Source: Polyangiaceae bacterium (GTDB lineage: Bacteria > Myxococcota_A > Polyangia > Polyangiales > Polyangiaceae). From it: a stretch of 8,262 nt of DNA. The position numbers and the translations under genes are program-made. The DNA lies in the NCBI GenBank assembly GCA_025934595.1, contig JAICXU010000106.1, positions 1 through 8,262 of the forward strand, given 5' to 3'. The notes beneath the pieces are model-generated. The model made no database searches and was not told the origin of the DNA. It saw nothing but the letters and a program-made list of their open reading frames with translations. Of the stretch, positions 1-5,732 are shown piece after piece. Positions within the stretch are counted from its first letter, which is position 1; every line of letters begins with the position of its first letter.

Positions 1-1324
1 ACCAGCTCCAGTAGCGCGGGTAGGTGCGTTTATGCAGGGAGAGAAGTTGCTCGCCACGCGCCAACGGCTGACCAATTCTCTGCGCAAGCCCCAGCGAGCC
101 CATCCCGTATTGCACCGCTAAGGCGCACTGCTTGAACTGCTCGCGTGCGGCCTTGTGACTCGACTTCGTCGCGTTGCTCGGCACCGCCCGAGCTTGCTTT
201 GCGAAGGCCAGATCCGGATCGCCGGAGCAATATGCCTCCATCATCACCCGATCGCGCGACAGTGCGGCGGCGATTCCAAACTCCTGCTGAGACCAATCGA
301 GATACGCGAGAGCAGTCTCGGACTCCGGTCGGATCAGACAGCGGAGCCAAACGGCTGGTCCGAAAATAAACTTCGTGTTGCTCGGTTGGTTGCGTCCGGT
401 CTTTCCCCCGAACGCGGAAAGCAGAGTTCGATTTCGTCCATCGGATCCAACTTGAAGGTCGTTGAGCCGCAACTCCGAGAGCGCATGACGAAGCTCGCGA
501 AGCGGCGCAACGGTCGGAAACGATTTGGCCATTTGCCTAAATGTGTCGTCGTCGAGCGCAAGTTGACCTCTCTCTGTTCTCGGCCACGGAATCTCATGCG
601 CTTCGAGAAATCCGCCGAACCGCTCAGACGAGAACGACGTGCCCTTGTAGACGCCAAAGTTCCGATCGACGCGCGCGATGAGACCGCTGCGAATTGCCTC
701 CCAGTTGTGACGAAGGCGCGACTGCCATTCGACATCGAGAGGCACTCCGTTCCACTCGATACTAGCGGCGGCTCGCATGTACCGGCCCCGAAGTAGTGCG
801 CGCGGGAGATCTAACTCCGGCGTCATTGCCGAAAGGAGTCGCGCGAGCGCATCCACGTCGGCGGCGCAATAGTCGAGGAGCGCCGAGCGCTCCGATTCTG
901 TCCATGGGCCTCCGCGAATCGCGAGGTCTCGCATGGAGTCCTTCTCGCTCCCATCAATACCGTCGAGCCCAAACCACGCCAGCGCACCGAGAAGACCGCG
1001 GCCCGCCGGAACATCCAACCCATTCGTTAGATTTCGAAACTCGACATACAAGTCGAGGAGGTTTGCCGGAGGGTTCCAATCCAGTGCGAGGTGACATCCC
1101 ACTTCTGCGCTCGCGTAGTAGGCGACGATGAGCGAGTCATCAGCGAGCGCGTAGGGCGCGCAGGACAATGTTCGGAGCCGGTCCTCCCAAACCCGAAGCT
1201 CTCGACCACTCTTCGCTTCGCGGGCTACCAGACAAATAGGCACCGGCCTTTCGCCTGGAAGCGCGCGAAATTCGAAGTCGACCAACCACACTTCGCGAAA
1301 GGGCAGTTGATCGAAAGGGCTCAC
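1..1324 (-). CDS. Family-A DNA polymerase with 3'-5' exonuclease domain, partial (C-terminus beyond window)
   Basis: The frame is open from a GTG at 1324-1322 to the left edge (441 codons) and has no stop in the window. Seen: an N-terminal DEDDy exonuclease region with motif I D16-F-E18, a motif II-like stretch around residues 66-76 carrying Glu74 (AYYASAEVGC), and motif III Y152-C-A-A-D156. A family-A polymerase region follows, with TGRNQPSN at 309-316, palm motif A D343-W-S-Q-Q-E348, and motif B R394...K398...Y406-G407. Motif C (usually H-D-E) would lie beyond the edge. There is no N-terminal 5'-nuclease domain, unlike housekeeping Pol I. The GTG overlaps the upstream stop as GTGA, and GGGGA sits 5 bases before it. 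Inference: this is the replicative or gap-filling polymerase of the mobile element, translationally coupled to the upstream gene. The assignment to family A is firm; the role in the element is inferred. Confidence 0.9.
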   Translation of the reverse strand, partial: MSPFDQLPFREVWLVDFEFRALPGERPVPICLVAREAKSGRELRVWEDRLRTLSCAPYALADDSLIVAYYASAEVGCHLALDWNPPANLLDLYVEFRNLTNGLDVPAGRGLLGALAWFGLDGIDGSEKDSMRDLAIRGGPWTESERSALLDYCAADVDALARLLSAMTPELDLPRALLRGRYMRAAASIEWNGVPLDVEWQSRLRHNWEAIRSGLIARVDRNFGVYKGTSFSSERFGGFLEAHEIPWPRTERGQLALDDDTFRQMAKSFPTVAPLRELRHALSELRLNDLQVGSDGRNRTLLSAFGGKTGRNQPSNTKFIFGPAVWLRCLIRPESETALAYLDWSQQEFGIAAALSRDRVMMEAYCSGDPDLAFAKQARAVPSNATKSSHKAAREQFKQCALAVQYGMGSLGLAQRIGQPLARGEQLLSLHKRTYPRYWSW

Positions 1325-1992
1325 AGCTTTCCCCGAAGCCGCTGGATTGCCGGGTGTTCGAGATCGCGGATGAAATGGTCTTTGAATGCGATGTCCAAGA
1401 TCTCAGCGAAGGACTTTTCCGGCCAATCTGGTGACCCAAGATCGCTCTCGGCGACGAAAATCTCATACGCGCCCAGCGACATGTTCGCAGCCATGCGAAC
1501 CCAGTTGGTCTTGGCCTGAGAGGCAGCTTCGAGAGCTGACTTGCCCCATGAATCGTGTCGTCCGTTCTCGGCCGGAAGCCGAATCGGCCACACGAAGGGA
1601 ATCCCCTGGCGCGACATGCAAAGAAAAATCGCGTAGGGAGCAATGTCGCTCGCCAAGTGTGACCACAACTCGGGATCGACCAAGAAGACCTCGTCACGAT
1701 CCTCCTTGATGCGGAGCATCGCGGTCTCAAGGTGTTCCGTGACGTGCAAGCGAAAGAATTCGTGCTTCGCGGGTTTGCGTACGGGGACGGTGACGAGCAG
1801 CCGTTTTACGCCGGTCATTTCGGTGAAGTTCTGCGAAAGCCGAAGACGGGAAAGGTCGAGGCCGCGGGGCTTTTCCTCCGACACTCTGCCGTCCTGCGTT
1901 TCAGACATGCTCGGCTTGCCGGCGTTGTCCGAGGCGTCGCCGGATCGAGACGCTTTGTTTTCACCAGGACCATTGAAATTTTCGGTGCTCAA
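1321..1992 (-). CDS. Conserved-looking element protein of unknown function, coupled to the DNA polymerase
   Basis: The protein is 223 aa and starts at a TTG that overlaps the stop of the excisionase-like gene (TTGA). A GGGG tract lies 6 bases before the start. An internal Met at residue 29 is an alternative start. Residues 1-45 are polar and probably disordered. The likely folded domain is about 60-223. It begins with VTVPVRKP (67-74) and includes VFLVDPELW (102-110), the segment RQGIPFVWPIRLP (128-140), and the C-terminal part WVRMAANMSLGAYE (164-177) and LEHPAIQRLRG (211-221). There is no signal peptide, no membrane segment and no catalytic motif that I can name. From memory, similar proteins sit beside family-A polymerases in other integrated elements; I could not check this. 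Its stop overlaps the polymerase start by 4 bases, which suggests the two products are made together. No function is proposed beyond element maintenance or replication. Confidence 0.85.
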   Translation of the reverse strand: MSTENFNGPGENKASRSGDASDNAGKPSMSETQDGRVSEEKPRGLDLSRLRLSQNFTEMTGVKRLLVTVPVRKPAKHEFFRLHVTEHLETAMLRIKEDRDEVFLVDPELWSHLASDIAPYAIFLCMSRQGIPFVWPIRLPAENGRHDSWGKSALEAASQAKTNWVRMAANMSLGAYEIFVAESDLGSPDWPEKSFAEILDIAFKDHFIRDLEHPAIQRLRGKL

Positions 1993-2210
1993 AGTGCACC
2001 CCGTTTCGGTTCCGCAACAGGGTGTGCGTGCTGTTCAACCCAACTTGCTAGCTCGCCGGCTCGAAAGCGAACGATCCGTTTCGCCAAACGCACATGCGGG
2101 ACCTCGCCGCGCGAAACGAGGGCGTAGAGGGTTCCGACAGGAACGTGAAGCGCGTCGGCCGCTTCTTCGTACGTGAGCAGTTTTTCTTGTTCGTTTGCTG
2201 TGGTGGACAT
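1989..2210 (-). CDS. Excisionase-family helix-turn-helix DNA-binding protein
   Basis: The protein is 73 aa. Residues 11-60 match the excisionase-type (MerR/AlpA-like) winged helix-turn-helix domain: LLTYEEAADALHVPVGTLYA forms the helix-turn-helix, then SRGEVPHVRLAKR gives the wing, and VRFRAGELASWVEQ ends the domain. This length is typical of Xis/AlpA-like proteins. The ATG at 2210-2208 has a strong Shine-Dalgarno GAAGGAG 8 bases upstream (2225-2219), but that site lies inside a perfect inverted repeat (2214-2258). The gene follows the integrase on the same strand and overlaps the next gene by 4 bases. Family knowledge: such proteins bend attachment-site DNA to direct excision, or act as regulators of element genes. 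Which of these applies here cannot be decided from the sequence. Confidence 0.88.
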   Translation of the reverse strand: MSTTANEQEKLLTYEEAADALHVPVGTLYALVSRGEVPHVRLAKRIVRFRAGELASWVEQHAHPVAEPKRGAL

Positions 2211-2213
2211 CGA

Positions 2214-2258
2214 AGTTTCTCCTTCGACAAGACCAATCGCCTTGTCGAAGGAGAAACT
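2214..2258 (-). promoter_or_regulatory. Perfect 18-bp inverted repeat enclosing the Shine-Dalgarno of the excisionase-like gene
   Basis: The arms 2214-2231 (AGTTTCTCCTTCGACAAG on the plus strand) and 2241-2258 are exact reverse complements, with a 9-base loop (accaatcgc). In minus-strand RNA the 3' arm contains GAAGGAG, and the stem ends 3 bases before the ATG at 2210. If transcribed whole, it would hide the ribosome binding site. No T tract follows in the direction of transcription, so it does not look like an intrinsic terminator. It could instead be a protein-binding DNA dyad. Confidence 0.8.
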
Positions 2259-2318
2259 GGATCGGTCACACAGGTTGGCATCTCACCCAAAAACCCAATC
2301 TGTTTCAGACGACTATCT
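2259..2318. other. Intergenic spacer between integrase stop and the hairpin
   Basis: About 60 bases follow the integrase stop (2319-2321, minus). I see no open frame, no convincing -35/-10 pair and no terminator in it. Whether the excisionase-like gene has its own promoter here cannot be told. Confidence 0.4.
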
Positions 2319-3425
2319 TCAGCGCGTTTTCGCATCCTGGATGGGCACGACCGCAGCCGCCACCGTGAGCAGATCGACGCCAAAGCGTTTGTAGTCCGCG
2401 GCGAACGCGTCAGGCGCGAGGTGCGCGTAGCGCATCGTCATGGCGATCGATTTGTGACCGAGAATGCGTTGGAGCTTGAACAGATCGCCACCGCGCATCA
2501 CCCAGTGGCTTGCGAAGGTGTGACGCAAATCGTGAAATCGAATGCACGCTCGAAGCTTGCCTTGCCTCTCGACCTTCTCGAATTGAGCGCGCGCCAACAC
2601 ACGGTGCAGCGTCTCCTGAAAGACGCGCGCGCTTCTCTGATGCATGTCACCCACTTCGTTCGGAAAAACAAGGCGGCCCGGACACTTCAGGCGCCATCGT
2701 CGCAAAAGTGCGAGCAGCGGATCAAGAATCGGAACGTAGCGGACATCGTCTGCCTTCGTCGGCCCGTCGAAGCTCCGCTGGATCGTGATCAGCCGCGCTT
2801 CCAAATCCACGTCGCTCCAATGAAGACCCGCCAGCTCCCCCGCTCGCGCTCCCGTCCAGATCGCGGTGGCGTAAAGCACTTGCACAAGCTCGCCATCGAC
2901 CAGTGCCGCGGCGAGCATTCGGCGGATTTCCTCCTCCGACCGAAGAAAATGGAAGTCGCGTCGGTGCATGCGCACGCGCGGCTTCCGGATGCGCGGCGTC
3001 CGATCGAGCCAGCCAAGATCTCGTGCGCGATTCAGGAGCGAGATGAGCAGAGTCAGTACGTTAGCAACCGTCTTTTCGTTCAGGTGCGCCAGCTGCGCGA
3101 CCATACGGTCGACCGCCTCGACGGTGATCGCGCGAAGGTCGAAATCGCGGAAGCGAGGAAGGAGGTGCGTCCGCAAGATTGACTCGTCGTTCTTCCAGCT
3201 TCGCTTTCGTGGCGCGTATACGCCACGCCAATACTCGACGAGAGCATTGAACGTGCGCGGTGGCGGAGCGGCGGTGCGAAGTCCGCGACGAATCTCGGCG
3301 ACCTCCGCCTTCATTTTTTCTTCGTGATATTTCGCAGAGCGAAAGTCGTCGAAGTTTTTGCTTCGCGACTTTGCTTTTTCATCGTTCCAACGCGCGCGCC
3401 ATTTGCCGTAGTGCTCGTAAGGCAT
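2319..3425 (-). CDS. int: Tyrosine recombinase / phage-type integrase
   Basis: The protein is 368 aa, normal for the family. Seen: an N-terminal arm-type DNA-binding segment (about 1-50, GKWRARW then a basic stretch), a SAM-like core-binding domain (about 58-145), and a catalytic domain (about 160-345). The active-site set is complete: R194 (TGARAGEL), K224 (GPTKADD), H298-D-L-R301, H324 (LGHKS) and the nucleophile Y333 (MRYAHL). The ATG at 3425-3423 was chosen because AAAAGGA lies 6 bases upstream and the arm-binding domain starts right after it. The frame stays open further upstream but runs through the tRNA gene, so the longer version is not credible. The gene sits next to the 3' end of tRNA-fMet and reads away from it, the usual layout at one junction of a tRNA-integrated island. 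It should catalyse integration and excision of the element. Confidence 0.96.
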   Translation of the reverse strand: MPYEHYGKWRARWNDEKAKSRSKNFDDFRSAKYHEEKMKAEVAEIRRGLRTAAPPPRTFNALVEYWRGVYAPRKRSWKNDESILRTHLLPRFRDFDLRAITVEAVDRMVAQLAHLNEKTVANVLTLLISLLNRARDLGWLDRTPRIRKPRVRMHRRDFHFLRSEEEIRRMLAAALVDGELVQVLYATAIWTGARAGELAGLHWSDVDLEARLITIQRSFDGPTKADDVRYVPILDPLLALLRRWRLKCPGRLVFPNEVGDMHQRSARVFQETLHRVLARAQFEKVERQGKLRACIRFHDLRHTFASHWVMRGGDLFKLQRILGHKSIAMTMRYAHLAPDAFAADYKRFGVDLLTVAAAVVPIQDAKTR

Positions 3426-3431
3426 CTGCTG

Positions 3432-3438
3432 TCCTTTT
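3432..3438 (-). promoter_or_regulatory. Ribosome binding site of the integrase
   Basis: AAAAGGA (minus strand) lies 6 bases upstream of the ATG at 3425 and fixes the start of the integrase, which otherwise has an open frame extending upstream. Confidence 0.7.
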
Positions 3439-3472
3439 CTGCGGACATGGCGAGTTGGCTTATGAAGCAAAT

Positions 3473-3490
3473 CTCCGAAGGACTTCAGAG
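3473..3490. repeat. Short inverted repeat upstream of the integrase
   Basis: ctccgaag (3473-3480) and cttcagag (3483-3490) pair over 8 positions, with one G-U wobble in minus-strand RNA and a 2-base centre. It is the first of three inverted repeats in the 3470-3592 spacer. Its function is unknown; it could be an operator or a recombinase/accessory site. Confidence 0.4.
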
Positions 3491-3515
3491 GAGCGCAAAA
3501 ATCCGAGCACTCGCA

Positions 3516-3535
3516 GCAACAGAAATCTCTGTTGC
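3516..3535. repeat. Perfect 8-bp inverted repeat in the tRNA-integrase spacer
   Basis: gcaacaga (3516-3523) and tctgttgc (3528-3535) are exact reverse complements around a 4-base centre. No T tract follows on either side, so it is probably not a terminator. It is a candidate operator for the integrase promoter or a core/arm site. Confidence 0.6.
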
Positions 3536-3553
3536 CCGAAACCTTGCCCGAAA
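3532..3553. repeat. 10-bp tandem direct repeat, possible integrase arm sites
   Basis: ttgcccgaaa occurs at 3532-3541 and again at 3544-3553, giving a 12-base period. Short direct repeats near an integrase gene are often arm-type binding sites. That role is inferred from position only. Confidence 0.5.
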
Positions 3554-3592
3554 ACGTAAAACGCGGAGCCGGCAGACTTCGCCAACTCCGCG
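3551..3592 (-). terminator. Intrinsic terminator downstream of tRNA-fMet
   Basis: The stem at 3562-3592 has CGCGGAG pairing with CTCCGCG, extended by a 5-bp block with two G-U wobbles, for 12 pairs around a 7-base loop. In the minus direction it is followed by TTTTACGTTTT (3561-3551). A shorter T-rich stretch on the other side (3594-3600) could allow weak bidirectional use. It lies 13 bases past the end of the tRNA and should end its transcript before the integrase. Confidence 0.75.
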
Positions 3593-3604
3593 CTTTTGTT
3601 CTAG

Positions 3605-3678
<74 letters not shown>

Positions 3679-3703
3679 CCAAAATCCTTACGGATTCGCG
3701 CGC

Positions 3704-3733
3704 AACCTAGTGCCCGAGCCCGTGTCGTGTCAA
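3704..3733 (-). promoter_or_regulatory. Sigma-70-type promoter of tRNA-fMet
   Basis: On the minus strand, a perfect -35 TTGACA (3733-3728), an 18-base spacer and a -10 TAGGTT (3709-3704) place the transcription start near 3697, about 20 bases before the tRNA. A small dyad, AATCC-GTAA-GGATT, lies in the leader just before the mature 5' end. Confidence 0.75.
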
Positions 3734-3781
3734 GCCGCGACCGCAGAAAGCCCGTTATTTTGGCGCTTTCGTGATTGCATC

Positions 3782-4300
3782 TCAGGTGCAGCCGCCGCCG
3801 GTGCACGTCTTGTTGCATGTCGCGCCCGCGCCGCAGACTTGCGCGCAGTGAGCTCCCGCGCACGACGAGTTGCACGTCGCGCCGGCTCCGCAAGTCTGCA
3901 TGCACGAGCCGCCCGAGCATGCCGCCGTACACTTCGATCCGCCGCCGGAATTCTCGGTGCATTTGCCGCCCGCCGTGACGCCGTTCGGTCCGACCGTCGC
4001 CGTCTGTCCGTTCGCGCGTTGCGCTTGGACGCCGCCGCTCCCGACATGGACCGAGGCGCCGCCCGAGCCGCCATCATTCGGAAACCACCGTTCGATTTCA
4101 GCCTTGTTTTCTCGGTAAATCGCGAGCCTCGCGTCGCACGCCGTTTTGGGCGATGCTCCCGCCGATGCCTCCTGAGCAAGCTCCGCCGCCGCCTCGCCCG
4201 CCGCCGCCGCTCCCGAGTCGACCGAGGCTCGCTTCCCACGGCCAGCTTCCGGTATCGCGCATTCCGAACGCGCCCGCGCCCGTGCCTTCCGAGAACGGCG
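3782..4300 (-). pseudogene. Cys-rich repeat protein reading frame without a start codon (5' end lost or unresolved)
   Basis: The frame is open from 4300 down to the TGA at 3784-3782. The coding-like part begins near 4180 and includes RLAIYRENKAEIERWF. A Gly/Ser-rich segment follows, then 12 cysteines within about 60 residues (3785-3961). The cysteines form two units of the pattern CxGxxCxQxCGAGATCNxxC, ending CTGGGCT. Such tails resemble secreted Cys-rich proteins of Myxococcota. No ATG, GTG, TTG or CTG occurs in frame between the upstream stop and the Cys-rich tail, and no signal peptide is seen, so the N-terminus is missing, frameshifted or decayed. The upstream part overlaps the proposed start region of the plus-strand gene. 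If functional, it should be a disulfide-rich exported protein; more likely it is a remnant. Confidence 0.55.
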
Positions 4301-4302
4301 TC

Positions 4303-5274
4303 ATGACGACGGCCGCGAAGATGTCGCTCGCCGACATCGCGCTGCAGCTCCGCGACGGGCAAATCGAAGCGCGCATCGTGCACTACAAAGCAGATCTCGA
4401 GACGAGCCCCGAGCTCGACGCGATCACGGCGAAGGTCGTCGCCGAATTGAAAGAGATGAAGCGCTCCGCGTCGGGAACGATGCAGGCGGTCACGATCGAT
4501 CCGAAGACGCTCGAGATCGAATTGATGACGACCTTGCGCCAGATGCTGCAAAAGCTCTTTCGCAAAGACAACCTGTCGATCATGGTGAAGCGGCGCCTCG
4601 GCGAAGTGTCGAAACGCTTCGCCCGACTCTTCTTCGAGAGCGAGATCGCCGACAAGCTGCAAGGCAAAGGCGACGTCGCAAAAACGATGCGCTATCCCGA
4701 TCAGGCTTTATTTCACCTGCTCTCGCGCTTCGAGCCGGAGCTCATGAAAGAGCTCGACTCGTTCGAATATGCATCACCGCGGGTCTCGGAAGACGCCAAG
4801 ACGATCCTCGCGGGATGGGCGCAGGGCGTGCGCGATCAATTTCTCGCGCGCTCGACGCCCGAGCTCAACGTCCTCGTCAAGATGCTGAACGAAGTGATGA
4901 CGCGCTTCTTGCTCGCCGAGCTGCCCGAGCAAAATGGTGAGCTCGCGTGGGAGGTCGTGAAAGAAGCGAAGCTCGCCGAGACGCGAGACCCGCGCACGTC
5001 GTACAAAGTGAGCGCCGACGCGTTCCCGCGATTTCGTCAGGCCTTCGAAGCGCACTTTCTGCAACGCCTCGTCGCCTACGCCACGGACGAAATGCTCGGA
5101 CGCGTGAATGCGAGCGAAACGCCATTTCGCACCGAGACGATCCGCTTCGTCGCCGACCCACACATCTATTCGGACATCTGCGAGGTCGTTTGCGACGCCG
5201 TCTACGACTACCTCTACAACGAGGGCTTCTTGGATTTGCCCACCGACTGGAAACAGGGCCCCGTCGCCCCGTGA
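4303..5274 (+). CDS. Hypothetical helical protein, family not recognised
   Basis: From the ATG at 4303 the protein is 323 aa. The frame is open to an earlier ATG at 4153, which would add a 50-residue Pro-rich leader (runs such as PPPPRPPPPL). Neither start has a good Shine-Dalgarno; 4303 is preferred because the conserved-looking sequence starts about there (MSLADIALQLRDGQIEARI). The protein is rich in charged and amphipathic helices, with no signal peptide, transmembrane segment, Cys motif or known catalytic motif, so it is probably cytoplasmic. Recognisable stretches are RRLGEVSKRFARLFFESE in the middle and DICEVVCDAVYDYLYNEGF near the C-terminus. A hairpin plus T8 follows at once, so it appears to be a single-gene unit separate from the sigma-factor operon. 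I cannot assign a function. Confidence 0.85.
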   Translation: MTTAAKMSLADIALQLRDGQIEARIVHYKADLETSPELDAITAKVVAELKEMKRSASGTMQAVTIDPKTLEIELMTTLRQMLQKLFRKDNLSIMVKRRLGEVSKRFARLFFESEIADKLQGKGDVAKTMRYPDQALFHLLSRFEPELMKELDSFEYASPRVSEDAKTILAGWAQGVRDQFLARSTPELNVLVKMLNEVMTRFLLAELPEQNGELAWEVVKEAKLAETRDPRTSYKVSADAFPRFRQAFEAHFLQRLVAYATDEMLGRVNASETPFRTETIRFVADPHIYSDICEVVCDAVYDYLYNEGFLDLPTDWKQGPVAP

Positions 5275-5294
5275 AATCAGGGCGAATTTTTTTT
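5264..5294 (+). terminator. Intrinsic terminator overlapping the stop codon of the preceding gene
   Basis: TCGCCC (5264-5269) pairs with GGGCGA (5280-5285) around a 10-base loop that contains the TGA stop. Eight T residues follow at 5287-5294. The stem is short (6 bp) but GC-rich. Confidence 0.55.
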
Positions 5295-5303
5295 CGAAAT
5301 AAA

Positions 5304-5330
5304 TGTCCGGTGGCGACGCGCTCGAACGTC
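5304..5330 (+). promoter_or_regulatory. Candidate ECF-type autoregulatory promoter
   Basis: TGTCCG (5304-5309), a 17-base spacer and CGTC (5327-5330) lie 53 bases before the DGPF start. As I recall it, the motif reported for ECF42 sigma factors is near TGTCGA then CG(A/T)C. The match is partial in the -35 element, so this is a hypothesis. Confidence 0.3.
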
Positions 5331-5382
5331 TCCCACACGAAGCACGCGATGACCGCGCGCGAAATCACAAGGAGCCTTTAAA

Positions 5383-5721
5383 ATGAGCGAATTTCTCTAT
5401 ATCTATCGCAACCCGCAAGGCACGTCCGGAAGCCCCCAGGAGATGGAGGCCATCATGAAGGCGTGGAAGACGTGGATGGCGAACCTCGAGACGAAGGGCA
5501 ACCTCGTCAACTACGGCCATCCGCTCGCGAACGAAGGCCGCGTCGTGAAGAACAAGAAAGGCGGCTTCAACGACGGCCCATACGCGGAGACGAAAGACAT
5601 CGTCAGCGGATTCTCGATCGTGAAAGCGAACGATCTGTCCGAAGCGGTGGAGCTCTCGCTCGGCTGCCCGATCTTCGATCGCGGCGGTGTCGTCGAGGTT
5701 CGTCCGATCGCGAAAATGTGA
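5383..5721 (+). CDS. DGPF/YCII-related domain protein
   Basis: The protein is 112 aa and consists of one ferredoxin-like YCII/DGPF domain. The family signature is present as DGPY (64-67) followed by AETKDIVSGFSIVKA. Length and organisation are typical. AAGGAG (5369-5374) lies 8 bases before the ATG. The sigma-factor gene begins 11 bases after its stop, so the two are co-transcribed. Family knowledge: DGPF genes are the standard neighbours of ECF42 sigma factors and are thought to belong to their regulon, perhaps as partners in signalling. Their biochemical activity is not settled, and some annotations call them PhnB-like or YCII-like without proof of an enzyme role. It should be cytoplasmic, as no signal peptide is seen. 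Confidence 0.93.
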   Translation: MSEFLYIYRNPQGTSGSPQEMEAIMKAWKTWMANLETKGNLVNYGHPLANEGRVVKNKKGGFNDGPYAETKDIVSGFSIVKANDLSEAVELSLGCPIFDRGGVVEVRPIAKM

Positions 5722-5732
5722 GGCGGTAGGAA

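Noticed and set aside
155..796. 213-aa plus-strand open frame, and neighbouring frames at 334-735 and 796-1131
   Set aside because: They lie opposite or out of frame within the polymerase gene, which has clear exonuclease and palm motifs across the same bases; their sequence is low in recognisable structure.
1140..1730. 196-aa minus-strand open frame
   Set aside because: It is a shifted-frame shadow of the 223-aa gene and the start of the polymerase; Ser/Arg-rich with no motifs.
2214..2258. The 18-bp inverted repeat as an intrinsic terminator of the integrase
   Set aside because: No T tract follows the stem in the direction of transcription; the start codon follows 3 bases later.
3532..3553. 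Two-copy direct repeat as a CRISPR or minisatellite
   Set aside because: Only two 10-base copies with a 2-base gap; no array and no spacers.
3746..3770. GAAAGC/GCTTTC dyad after the Cys-rich frame
   Set aside because: Only 6 pairs around a 13-base loop, with no T tract after it in the minus direction; too weak to call a terminator.
3730..4662. 310-aa Arg-rich minus-strand open frame
   Set aside because: Arg/Ala repeats typical of an antisense frame of GC-rich coding DNA; it overlaps the tRNA promoter and two better frames.
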